From Acholeplasmatales bacterium (lineage in GTDB: Bacteria; Bacillota_I; Bacilli_A; Acholeplasmatales; Anaeroplasmataceae): DNA of 6,829 bases. This document shows, piece by piece, positions 1 through 6,023 of the stretch. Each line of letters starts with the position of its first letter. Position 1 is the first letter of the stretch. The notes beneath the pieces are model-generated. The model did no database searches, was not told where the DNA came from, and was given only the letters and a program-made list of their open reading frames with translations. The DNA is taken from the NCBI GenBank assembly GCA_017388605.1, contig JAFPIE010000073.1, forward strand, positions 1-6,829. The letters are read 5' to 3'. The position numbers were made by a program, and so were the translations under genes.

Positions 1-1098
1 AGTTGCCGTTTTATATAGATTATCAATGAAGGTTTTCTTATTTGCCTTAGAGGAATGTAATTCTATTGCAAAATCAGAAAGCCCTGCCCTTTTTAAATTC
101 TCATATACTACCTCAAGAGCCTGAAGCTTTTCGGATACGAATAATACATGTCTATTATCACCAATTAAGGATGCAATAATATTCGTAATGGTTTGGCTCT
201 TACCAGACCCTGGTGGCCCCTGTAAGCAGAAGGATTTACCACTTACAGCCATAGAAATGGCCTTTTCCTGACTAGAATCTAAATTGACTACAGGGTATAT
301 TTTTCCACCTAAGTCAACCTCGCCAAACATAGGATTACCTAATAAAGCACTTATGTTTCTATTTTCTAATACCTTCTTCTCGTGATCCTTAATATCTCTA
401 TACATATTCATCTTTAAGAAGGAATAAATACCTAAGGACATACCCTCAATAAAGATGACATCACTAGGTAGGACACCTTTGATTTCTTCCATATAATGAT
501 CAAATTCAAAATCCTGATTGTAATAATTAGGAATATCGAAATGTCTTGTTGTATTAAAGAAATAATCTAGGGTTGGGTTTAATATAATATCATCATCGGA
601 GGCAGATATTTTATATACTCCATGATGATTCTTTTCATATTCAACAGGAATTAAAAGTAGTGGTGCGATATAGGTAGTTTTATCCTCAATATAGCTTACA
701 AAGCCAAAGGTTAAATATAAGGAATTAATACCCTTTTCATCGATAGAATATTTATATTCCTTCATTAAATTCTTTAATGTTTTATTAAGCTTATAGCCCT
801 TTTTATAGGCTAATAGCTCATTTGGCTTAATCGCTTCCTTACAGATATCATAAACCTTTAGTGGAGAATAATCTAAGATATTATCCTCCTCTTCTATAGC
901 GAAGGTTTTATGATATCTTTCAAGCATAGAATCAACGATCATAAAGGAATATTCCTTACCATTTGTTAATCCTTCATAGATTTCCTTATAATTCTTATTT
1001 AATATAGATATGCTTTTAAATCCAGTTTCCTTGTAATTTAATAATCGATTTCTTTTTCCTAAATCTAAAAGCTTATTTTCTAAATCCTCTAATCTCAT
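1..1098 (-). CDS. DUF4011-type superfamily 1 helicase, N-terminal part (runs off left edge)
   Basis: Likely an ATP-dependent nucleic-acid helicase/translocase of the large DUF4011/COG1112 type. The frame starts at ATG 1098 and stays open to position 1, giving 366 residues. Family members usually exceed 1,000 residues, so most of the motor and any C-terminal domain lie outside the window. Residues 7-16 read ENKLLDLGKR, followed by NRLLNYKETG, the typical opening of the DUF4011 domain. A Q-motif-like LDSSQEKA (about residues 272-279) precedes the Walker A loop GPPGSGKSQT (294-303). After it come VLFVSEKLQALEVV and LHSSKANKKT, typical of SF1 helicases of this group. No signal peptide or membrane segment is visible. 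The start is fixed by AGGAG five bases upstream, which overlaps the cls stop codon. No promoter is visible in the 8-base gap, so the gene is inferred to be co-transcribed with cls. The substrate and biological role are unknown. Family assignment is strong; helicase activity is inferred from motifs. Confidence 0.85.
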   Translation of the reverse strand, partial: MRLEDLENKLLDLGKRNRLLNYKETGFKSISILNKNYKEIYEGLTNGKEYSFMIVDSMLERYHKTFAIEEEDNILDYSPLKVYDICKEAIKPNELLAYKKGYKLNKTLKNLMKEYKYSIDEKGINSLYLTFGFVSYIEDKTTYIAPLLLIPVEYEKNHHGVYKISASDDDIILNPTLDYFFNTTRHFDIPNYYNQDFEFDHYMEEIKGVLPSDVIFIEGMSLGIYSFLKMNMYRDIKDHEKKVLENRNISALLGNPMFGEVDLGGKIYPVVNLDSSQEKAISMAVSGKSFCLQGPPGSGKSQTITNIIASLIGDNRHVLFVSEKLQALEVVYENLKRAGLSDFAIELHSSKANKKTFIDNLYKTAT

Positions 1099-1109
1099 AA
1101 TATCTCCTA
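1098..1109 (-). promoter_or_regulatory. Stop codon/Shine-Dalgarno overlap coupling cls to the helicase
   Basis: On the minus strand the junction reads TAGGAGATATTATG. The TAG that ends cls (1109-1107) supplies the first bases of the AGGAG ribosome binding site (1108-1104) for the helicase ATG at 1098. A ribosome terminating on cls covers this site, so translational coupling or re-initiation is likely. The overlap is seen directly; the coupling is inferred. Confidence 0.8.
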
Positions 1110-2657
1110 AAATAATGGTGCGAATATGGAGAATATATATCCAATAATTCTTTGATACCATTTCTTTTTATGCCAAAGGTTATAATCAAATAATATGGAT
1201 TCATCTAATGCTTTAATAAAATCCTCTCTCATTTTTACAATCTCCTTATTTCTTATGATCAATGCGCCGCATTCATAATGTAAAAATAAGCTTCTATAAT
1301 CCATATTAATGGTTCCTGCAAAGGCATATTTATCATCTACAATAATATTTTTAGCGTGGTTAAAGCCCTTTTCAAATTCATAGATCTTACCACCAGCCTT
1401 ATAAATATCTCTATAATTTAATCTACCCATGTAAAAGGCTGTTTTCTTATCTGGTATATGAGGCATTAATATTCTTACATCAACACCCTGTTCAACCTTT
1501 CTTTTCAATAAAGATATGACCTCATCATTAATTACAAAATAAGGTGTAGAAATATATACATATCTTTCCGCACTAGCAATTAAGGATAAAAACATATCAA
1601 AGGCTGGAGTTTTTCTATTGGTTGGTCCATCCCAAATAGGGAATACAAAGCCTTCACTTTTAATGTCTACTCCCAAATTCTTAGGGAAATCTAATACCTT
1701 AGTACCTCGAATTCTTCCCCAGGTAGATAGAAACATCGCAGTATAGGAAACTCCAATATTGCCCTTAAGTCTTACTGCAGTATCCCTCCAATAGCCAAAG
1801 CGTTCTAGCTTATGTACATATTCATCCGCTAAATTATCTCCACCCGTATAGCAAGTATTTCCATCAATAATTGTTATTTTTCTATGATCTCTATAATTCG
1901 ATAATAGAGTGAAGGTAAAGGGCTCATAGGCCTCTACCATACAATTTGGTATTTGTCTTAATCTTTTAAATAGAGCCTTATTTATTCTTCCTCTTGAGCC
2001 TAAGGCATCATAAATGATTTTTATTTCTACGCCTTCCTTACCCTTTTTTTCTAATATCTTATAGATATCCTCCATGAGTATTCCATCATTGATGATGAAA
2101 TATTCCATATAAATATAGCTTTTCGCATTTTCCATATCCTTAAGCATTTCTTTCGTTTTTAATTCTGCATCAGGAAAATAAGTAATGTCTATATTTTTAT
2201 ATAACGCTAATGGCTCTGCCTTCTTAGCCGATTGAATAATATTATATGCAGTTAAATCGATTTCCTTTAATTCCTTAAGCTCTATATCATCTAAATAGGG
2301 AGGGAATTTTATCATATGGTGCTTATAGGAATAGCTAGATGCCGCTTTGGTAATTGTATTTAAAAAGAATAGAATAGAAAATGGCAAGGGCAATAATAAA
2401 ATTAGGGTACACCAGGTAAGCTTATAATTTGTTGGTATGCTTCTTCTTGAAACAAAAATAGAGGCTACTATACCTAAAATATAGGAACCAACTAAAATGA
2501 AGCCGGAATAATTTGAGGATTGTACATCCTCATTAAAATAGAAATTAATAGAATAATAAAAGATTACTACCTGGCCTATTAATAAAATAGCACCAAGAGA
2601 ATATAATAGTAGCCTTGACCATAGGGGCAAGGTAATTCTTTCGCTTCTTCTTGCCAT
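1107..2657 (-). CDS. cls: Cardiolipin synthase (phospholipase D superfamily)
   Basis: Membrane enzyme expected to join two phosphatidylglycerol molecules into cardiolipin plus glycerol. With the start chosen here it is 516 residues, normal for Bacillota Cls. There are three hydrophobic N-terminal segments (about residues 15-38, 53-70 and 83-100), then two PLD catalytic modules. The first HKD motif is HRKITIID (H258, K260, D265) followed by GG at 272-273. The second is HAKNIIVD (H434, K436, D441) followed by G448 and N451. All catalytic residues are present and the C-terminus ends in a hydrophobic tail. The frame can be extended to ATG 2675 (six more residues), but that codon abuts a strong -10 box and would lie upstream of the predicted transcript start. 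ATG 2657, starting MARRSER, has GGGTGAT at a good distance and is preferred. The gene heads a two-gene unit with the downstream helicase. The family call is very secure; the start is inferred. Confidence 0.95.
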   Translation of the reverse strand: MARRSERITLPLWSRLLLYSLGAILLIGQVVIFYYSINFYFNEDVQSSNYSGFILVGSYILGIVASIFVSRRSIPTNYKLTWCTLILLLPLPFSILFFLNTITKAASSYSYKHHMIKFPPYLDDIELKELKEIDLTAYNIIQSAKKAEPLALYKNIDITYFPDAELKTKEMLKDMENAKSYIYMEYFIINDGILMEDIYKILEKKGKEGVEIKIIYDALGSRGRINKALFKRLRQIPNCMVEAYEPFTFTLLSNYRDHRKITIIDGNTCYTGGDNLADEYVHKLERFGYWRDTAVRLKGNIGVSYTAMFLSTWGRIRGTKVLDFPKNLGVDIKSEGFVFPIWDGPTNRKTPAFDMFLSLIASAERYVYISTPYFVINDEVISLLKRKVEQGVDVRILMPHIPDKKTAFYMGRLNYRDIYKAGGKIYEFEKGFNHAKNIIVDDKYAFAGTINMDYRSLFLHYECGALIIRNKEIVKMREDFIKALDESILFDYNLWHKKKWYQRIIGYIFSIFAPLF

Positions 2658-2675
2658 AATAATCACCCAAACCAT

Positions 2676-2704
2676 AGTATACCATTTTATATTTCTTTTT
2701 TTAA
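2676..2704 (-). promoter_or_regulatory. Extended -10 promoter for cls and the helicase
   Basis: On the minus strand, TTAAAA (2704-2699) lies 17 bases from TATACT (2681-2676). TATACT is preceded by TGG, giving an extended -10 (TGnTATACT). The expected transcript start is near 2669, leaving a leader of only about 12 bases that contains the GGGTGAT site. It lies immediately downstream of the terminator of the preceding gene, so cls appears to have its own promoter. Confidence 0.65.
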
Positions 2705-2711
2705 GTTTTTG

Positions 2712-2751
2712 AAAAAATGAAAGCCGATTTTAATAGAAAAACCGGCTTTCA
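2712..2751 (-). terminator. Intrinsic terminator of the membrane/coiled-coil gene
   Basis: On the minus strand a stem of TGAAAGCCG with CGGCTTTCA (2751-2743 and 2726-2718) is extended by one mismatch and four A/T pairs. It is followed directly by six T residues (2717-2712). It sits about 60 bases past the stop at 2812 and just before the cls promoter. Confidence 0.85.
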
Positions 2752-2782
2752 TTAGAATTATTTATTATGAATTTTGTTAAAC

Positions 2783-2807
2783 ATATTCATTTTGTTTTAA
2801 TGAATAT
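2783..2807. other. AT-rich hairpin just past the stop codon
   Basis: ATATTCATT (2783-2791) pairs perfectly with AATGAATAT (2799-2807) around a seven-base loop, right after the 2812 stop. It has no G+C-rich base or good U-tract on the minus strand, so it is unlikely to terminate alone. It could protect the mRNA 3' end or simply reflect AT-rich composition. Confidence 0.4.
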
Positions 2808-2811
2808 TTTC

Positions 2812-3768
2812 TTACTTTTCGAAAAGCTTATTCAATCTTTCATAATATTCTTCTATAGAATATATTCCAGATTCATAATAGGTTTTATAGGTTTTATATA
2901 AAGCAATCTTCTCTTCTTCTAATTGATAAACCTTAGCCTCTAGCTCTTCTAGAAGTGCAGGAATCCTACTTTTAAATTCCTCATCCTTTTTAGAGTTTTC
3001 CTCTTTCTTTTTCTCTAATAGCGCTGGATTAAGTATAGAATAAGCAATTTCTTTTTCGTTATTTACAAAATCAATTTCTCTTTGTAAATCCTTTTGGCTT
3101 GCTAAACCCTTTATAATTCTTGATTCTATAACCTTAACCCTTTCGTCAAGCTTAGCTACATAAATATTAAGATCTTTTTTTAATTCAAAAATACTGTTGG
3201 TATAAACATCTTCGGATATCTTTTTCTTATAATAATCATAATTTAAAGCATCATATAAGCCCTTATATTCTTTAGCACTTTTACATGCAGTATAAAAGCT
3301 ATATTTTCTGAGTTGATTCATTTTTACATCATCTTCCTTAGACATTAAATAGGCGCCTAAGGCTACAAATCCAAGTGGAGTTACATGTAAGGCAATTATT
3401 GTACCCAAGATAATATGAGTTTTGTTTTCTCCTTCCATAACGGAATCCATATTCTTCTTATTTGGTAAATAACGAATAATTGTACCTATTATGCATAAAG
3501 CAAGGGATGCCACACCAATCCAAAGACATACTGGTACCTGTCCAATCACTCCTCCAAATATAAGCCCAACAGATATAAAAAATGTAAATATATCCCCTAT
3601 TATAAATATTATTCTTGCATAATCTGAATCATAATAAGGATTCCATTTTAAATATGAATAATATCCTTCATCCTTTGGTTTAGGCATACTTGTTGCATTA
3701 CAGTATGCCCTATTCATTTGTAATTCTTCTAATTCTTCTTTTGTTAAGCCTCTTCCTTCATCTTCCAT
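2812..3768 (-). CDS. Uncharacterised membrane protein with C-terminal coiled coil
   Basis: I do not recognise a named family. The 318-residue product has an acidic N-terminus (residues 1-50) holding a Tyr-rich stretch (DEGYYSYLKWNPYYDSDY, 33-50). Three hydrophobic segments follow, at about 52-76, 79-99 and 118-142, separated by a short basic loop (KK at 104-105). The C-terminal half is highly charged and heptad-like, with coiled-coil stretches at about 195-245 and 252-298. Two segments (about 169-200 and 287-317) resemble each other and the SHOCT pattern (hydrophobic/charged, a GI or KI turn, then xxEExYxxxxxxL). No signal peptide, catalytic motif or nucleotide-binding loop is visible. The start is firm: ATG 3768 has GGAGGAG eight or so bases upstream. 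It has its own extended -10 promoter and its own terminator, so it is probably monocistronic. Possible roles include membrane-anchored assembly or scaffolding; this is speculative. Confidence 0.8.
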   Translation of the reverse strand: MEDEGRGLTKEELEELQMNRAYCNATSMPKPKDEGYYSYLKWNPYYDSDYARIIFIIGDIFTFFISVGLIFGGVIGQVPVCLWIGVASLALCIIGTIIRYLPNKKNMDSVMEGENKTHIILGTIIALHVTPLGFVALGAYLMSKEDDVKMNQLRKYSFYTACKSAKEYKGLYDALNYDYYKKKISEDVYTNSIFELKKDLNIYVAKLDERVKVIESRIIKGLASQKDLQREIDFVNNEKEIAYSILNPALLEKKKEENSKKDEEFKSRIPALLEELEAKVYQLEEEKIALYKTYKTYYESGIYSIEEYYERLNKLFEK

Positions 3769-3800
3769 TTTCTCTCCTCCTCAAATAAAAGATTATTGTT

Positions 3801-3828
3801 ATTATACCATATAACTATTTAAAAACAA
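3801..3828 (-). promoter_or_regulatory. Extended -10 promoter of the membrane/coiled-coil gene
   Basis: A perfect TATAAT (3806-3801) preceded by TGG forms an extended -10. A weak -35, TTGTTT (3828-3823), lies 16 bases upstream. The transcript would start near 3794, about 25 bases before ATG 3768, with GGAGGAG in between. The -35 lies within the U-tract of the asnS terminator. Confidence 0.65.
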
Positions 3829-3852
3829 AAAATGGCACTTCAAAGGTGCCAT
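3821..3852 (-). terminator. Intrinsic terminator of asnS
   Basis: On the minus strand ATGGCAC (3852-3846) pairs with GTGCCAT (3838-3832) around a short loop. It is followed by TTTTTT, G, TTTTT (3832-3821). It begins nine bases after the asnS TAA stop at 3861-3863. The U-tract overlaps the -35 region of the next gene. Confidence 0.9.
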
Positions 3853-3860
3853 CATTTCTT

Positions 3861-5240
3861 TTAGTATTCACAATTCTTTGGTGTTCTTGGATATGGAATA
3901 GAATCACGAATGTTATCAATACCTGTTAGGTACATAATTAATCTTTCAAATCCCATACCAAATCCTGAGTGTACACATCCACCATATCTTCTTGTATCTA
4001 AATACCAATCCATGTTGGAAACATCAACATGTAATTCTTTAATTCTATCAAGTAGAACATCAAGGTTTTCTTCTCTTTGAGATCCACCCATTAATTCTCC
4101 TGCCTTAGGTACAATTAAATCTACTGCAGCTACAGTCTTTCCATCAGGGTTAACCTTCATGTACCAAGCCTTAATATCCTTTGGCCAGTTGGTAACAAAT
4201 ACAGGTCCATTGAAGTGCTCTGTTAAAAATCTTTCATGCTCCTTCGCAATATCATCTTGGTAGGTTGGCATAAATTCCCATTTCTTGCCGGAATTTAATA
4301 ATAAATCTACAACATCATGATGAGAAATTCTAACGAATTTCGCATTTACGATATTTAATAGCTTTTCCTTTAAGCCCTTTTCTACGAATTGATCACAGAA
4401 ATCAATTTCCGCAGGTGCATTTTCAAGTACATAATTGATAACATACTTTAGCATTTCCTCTTCGATATCCATTAATCCCTCTAAATCACAGAAGGCCATT
4501 TCAGGTTCAATCATCCAGAATTCGTTTGCGTGAGTCTGTGTATTTGAGTTTTCTGTACGGAAGGTAGGACCGAAGGTATAGATATCACTAAATGCCATAG
4601 CGAATGTTTCACCCTGAAGCTGGCCAGAGCCTGTAATCCAAGCCTGCTTACCGAATAAATCCTTAGAGAAATCTACCTTACCATCCTCTGTATATGGTAA
4701 ATTGTTTACATCTAATGTTGTAATTTTAAACATTTGGTCAGAGCCTTCACAATCCGCACAGGTAATTAATGGTGTATGTACATATACATAGCCATTCTTT
4801 TGGAAATAGGAATGAATTCCCATTGCGGCAACGCTTCTAATTCTAAATACTGAATTGAATAGGTTTGTTCTAGGTCTTAGGTGAGCAACCTCTCTTAAGA
4901 ATTCCTTAGTGTGTCTTTTTGGCTGAATTGGATAGTTTTCAGGACAATCTCCAAGCATAACAATCTTTGTTGCGTGAACCTCAAGTGGCTGCTTCATATT
5001 TGGAGTTAATACAACCTTACCAAAAACCTCAACGCTAGTTCCTACTCTATATTTAGAGATTTCAGCAAAGTTTTCTAGTGCCTGATCATATACAACCTGT
5101 AGGTTTGTAACGATAGAACCATCATTAATATTTAAGAAGCCAAACTGTGCTTGTGCACGGTTGGTTCTAACCCAAGCACAAATGTGAACATCCTTTTCTA
5201 CTTTTTCTTCTAATAATACTTTAATCTTATCTCTTTTCAT
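3861..5240 (-). CDS. asnS: Asparagine-tRNA ligase
   Basis: Cytoplasmic class IIb aminoacyl-tRNA synthetase that charges tRNA-Asn with asparagine using ATP. The 459-residue length matches bacterial AsnRS. An N-terminal OB-fold anticodon-binding domain covers about residues 15-100 (HICAWVRTNRAQAQFGFLNI). Motif 1 is near YVYVHTPLITCADCEGSD (152-168). The AsnRS-typical stretch GKVDFSKDLFGKQAW follows. Motif 2 is GPTFRTENSNTQTHANEFW (224-242, with R228). Motif 3 is GFGMGFERL (426-434, with R433), followed by NIRDSIPYPRTP. These features fit AsnRS better than AspRS, and the upstream T-box with an Asn specifier agrees. The frame can be extended to a TTG at 5258, but that TTG lies just ahead of, and would translate, the GAAAGGAG ribosome binding site. 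ATG 5240, eight bases after GGAG, is preferred. The gene is controlled by its T-box leader and ends in its own terminator. Confidence 0.97.
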   Translation of the reverse strand: MKRDKIKVLLEEKVEKDVHICAWVRTNRAQAQFGFLNINDGSIVTNLQVVYDQALENFAEISKYRVGTSVEVFGKVVLTPNMKQPLEVHATKIVMLGDCPENYPIQPKRHTKEFLREVAHLRPRTNLFNSVFRIRSVAAMGIHSYFQKNGYVYVHTPLITCADCEGSDQMFKITTLDVNNLPYTEDGKVDFSKDLFGKQAWITGSGQLQGETFAMAFSDIYTFGPTFRTENSNTQTHANEFWMIEPEMAFCDLEGLMDIEEEMLKYVINYVLENAPAEIDFCDQFVEKGLKEKLLNIVNAKFVRISHHDVVDLLLNSGKKWEFMPTYQDDIAKEHERFLTEHFNGPVFVTNWPKDIKAWYMKVNPDGKTVAAVDLIVPKAGELMGGSQREENLDVLLDRIKELHVDVSNMDWYLDTRRYGGCVHSGFGMGFERLIMYLTGIDNIRDSIPYPRTPKNCEY

Positions 5241-5262
5241 TTTATATTCTCCTTTCAAAAAT

Positions 5263-5293
5263 AAAAAAATCCTTAAAGCTTACGCTCTAAGGA
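5263..5293 (-). terminator. Regulated terminator of the asnS T-box
   Basis: TCCTTAGAGC (5293-5284) pairs with GCTTTAAGGA (5279-5270) through ten pairs including one G-U, with a GTAA loop. Seven T residues follow (5269-5263). Its 5' arm contains the CCTTAG needed by the antiterminator, so the two structures are mutually exclusive. Confidence 0.93.
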
Positions 5294-5489
5294 CGAATGA
5301 CCGTGGTACCACCTTAGTTCAGTATAAAAAATACCGCACTTGAAATCCTTAACGCAGAATTACGGATGGGTCTACTTAATTCTTCCATCACTCTAAGGTG
5401 TTGTCCATATTGCTATCTTATCTACTTTCACCAAATGTAGACTCTCTATAAAGAATTACAATACTTTCTCCTTATCTTTGAGATAATAT
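5263..5489 (-). promoter_or_regulatory. T-box riboswitch leader of asnS, AAC (Asn) specifier
   Basis: tRNA-sensing leader expected to allow asnS transcription when uncharged tRNA-Asn accumulates. Stem I closes with TAAGG (5474-5470) and CCTTA (5398-5394). The specifier loop reads TGGAC-AAC-A on its 3' side, with AAC at 5402-5400. TATTGT/GCAATA (5463-5458/5413-5408) forms the helix above it. Further up are the AGAGAG bulge element (5447-5442) and a TCTAC/GTAGA distal stem with a TTTGGTGAAA loop. The T-box AAGGTGGTACCACGG is at 5315-5301. The antiterminator pairs CTAAGG (5317-5312) with CCTTAG (5292-5287), with the canonical seven-base TGGTACC bulge (5311-5305) and an ACG/CGT upper helix. TGGT in the bulge would pair with the tRNA NCCA end. 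A small GTAT/ATAC hairpin at about 5334-5322 fits stem III. Every element was identified by eye. Confidence 0.95.
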
Positions 5490-5495
5490 ACTAAA

Positions 5496-5523
5496 ATTAT
5501 ATATCAATTTTTAAATAAATCAA
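5496..5523 (-). promoter_or_regulatory. Promoter of asnS
   Basis: TTGATT (5523-5518), a 16-base spacer and a perfect TATAAT (5501-5496) on the minus strand. The predicted start near 5489 is about 15 bases before the base of Stem I, as expected for a T-box leader of about 250 bases. Confidence 0.6.
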
Positions 5524-5543
5524 TGATTTCTTTTTTCATTAAA

Positions 5544-5572
5544 TTGAAAGAACACCTTAAAACCATTATAAT
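5544..5572 (+). promoter_or_regulatory. Promoter of the HIT-family gene
   Basis: TTGAAA (5544-5549), a 17-base spacer and TATAAT (5567-5572): 5/6 and 6/6 matches to the sigma-A consensus. The start is expected near 5579, so the leader is only about 15 bases and is almost entirely the AAGGAGGAG ribosome binding site (5579-5587). The promoter lies back-to-back with the asnS promoter; the two -35 boxes are about 20 bases apart. Confidence 0.75.
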
Positions 5573-5593
5573 ATCCTTAAGGAGGAGAATATT

Positions 5594-6001
5594 ATGTGTA
5601 TTTTTTGTAAAATAATTAATGGAGATATTCCATCTAAAAAGGTTTATGAGGATGAGGATATTTTAGCAATATTAGATATATCTCAGGCAACAAAGGGACA
5701 TACCCTAGTATTACATAAAAAGCATTTTGATAATTTTTTAACTATTTCTGATGCTGAATATTTAAAGGTTATGAAAAAGGTTAAGGATTTAGCAAAGGTT
5801 ATTGTAGATGCCTTTGATGCTGATGGAGTAAATATTTTAAATAACTGTAATGAGGTTGCAGGACAAAGTGTAATGCATTTCCATGTTCATATTCTTCCAA
5901 GATATAATAAGGAAGAATTAAAAATTGAATTTACTGATCATTCAAAGGAATGTGATTTAGATTCTATTTTAGCTACAATTAAAGAGAAAATGGCAAAGTA
6001 A
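5594..6001 (+). CDS. hit: HIT-family protein (histidine triad nucleotide hydrolase)
   Basis: Small cytoplasmic histidine-triad protein of 135 residues, the usual length for the Hit/HinT group. These proteins hydrolyse or transfer nucleoside monophosphates (for example from AMP-lysine-type phosphoramidates or dinucleoside polyphosphates). The catalytic triad motif is HFHVHILPR (residues 95-103), with H97 as the expected nucleophile. C2 and C5 in MCIFCKI, with H44 and H95, form the set of zinc ligands seen in many bacterial HIT proteins. KGHTLVLHKKH (34-44) and the NILNNCNEVAGQSV stretch (80-93) are also typical. ATG 5594 is fixed by an AAGGAGGAG site seven or so bases upstream and by the CxxC lying at the extreme N-terminus. 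It is divergent from asnS, with its own strong promoter, and ends in a bidirectional terminator shared with nadE. The true substrate cannot be read from sequence. Confidence 0.95.
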   Translation: MCIFCKIINGDIPSKKVYEDEDILAILDISQATKGHTLVLHKKHFDNFLTISDAEYLKVMKKVKDLAKVIVDAFDADGVNILNNCNEVAGQSVMHFHVHILPRYNKEELKIEFTDHSKECDLDSILATIKEKMAK

Positions 6002-6022
6002 AAGGGGAATTTTTCCCCTTTT
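6000..6022. terminator. Bidirectional terminator between the HIT gene and nadE
   Basis: AAAAGGGGAA (6000-6009) and TTCCCCTTTT (6013-6022) form a perfect ten-pair stem with a three-base loop. T-rich tails lie on both strands: TTTTCTTAT on plus and TTTTACTTT on minus. It overlaps the HIT stop (5999-6001) and ends one base before the nadE stop (6024-6026), so it serves both convergent genes. Confidence 0.85.
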
Positions 6023-6023
6023 C

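Noticed and set aside
1..2657. Calling the helicase plus PLD pair a Mokosh defence system
   Set aside because: The PLD protein has the full membrane-anchored cardiolipin synthase layout, and the diagnostic C-terminal half of the helicase is not in the window. It is kept only as a finding to check.
2783..2807. AT hairpin as a second terminator
   Set aside because: It has no GC-rich stem and no proper U-tract on the minus strand. The GC-containing hairpin at 2712-2751 is the better terminator.
5259..5593. A tRNA or small protein gene in the long gap upstream of asnS
   Set aside because: The conserved GGTGGTACCACGG element and the hairpins are fully explained by the T-box leader. No cloverleaf or SD-preceded frame is present.
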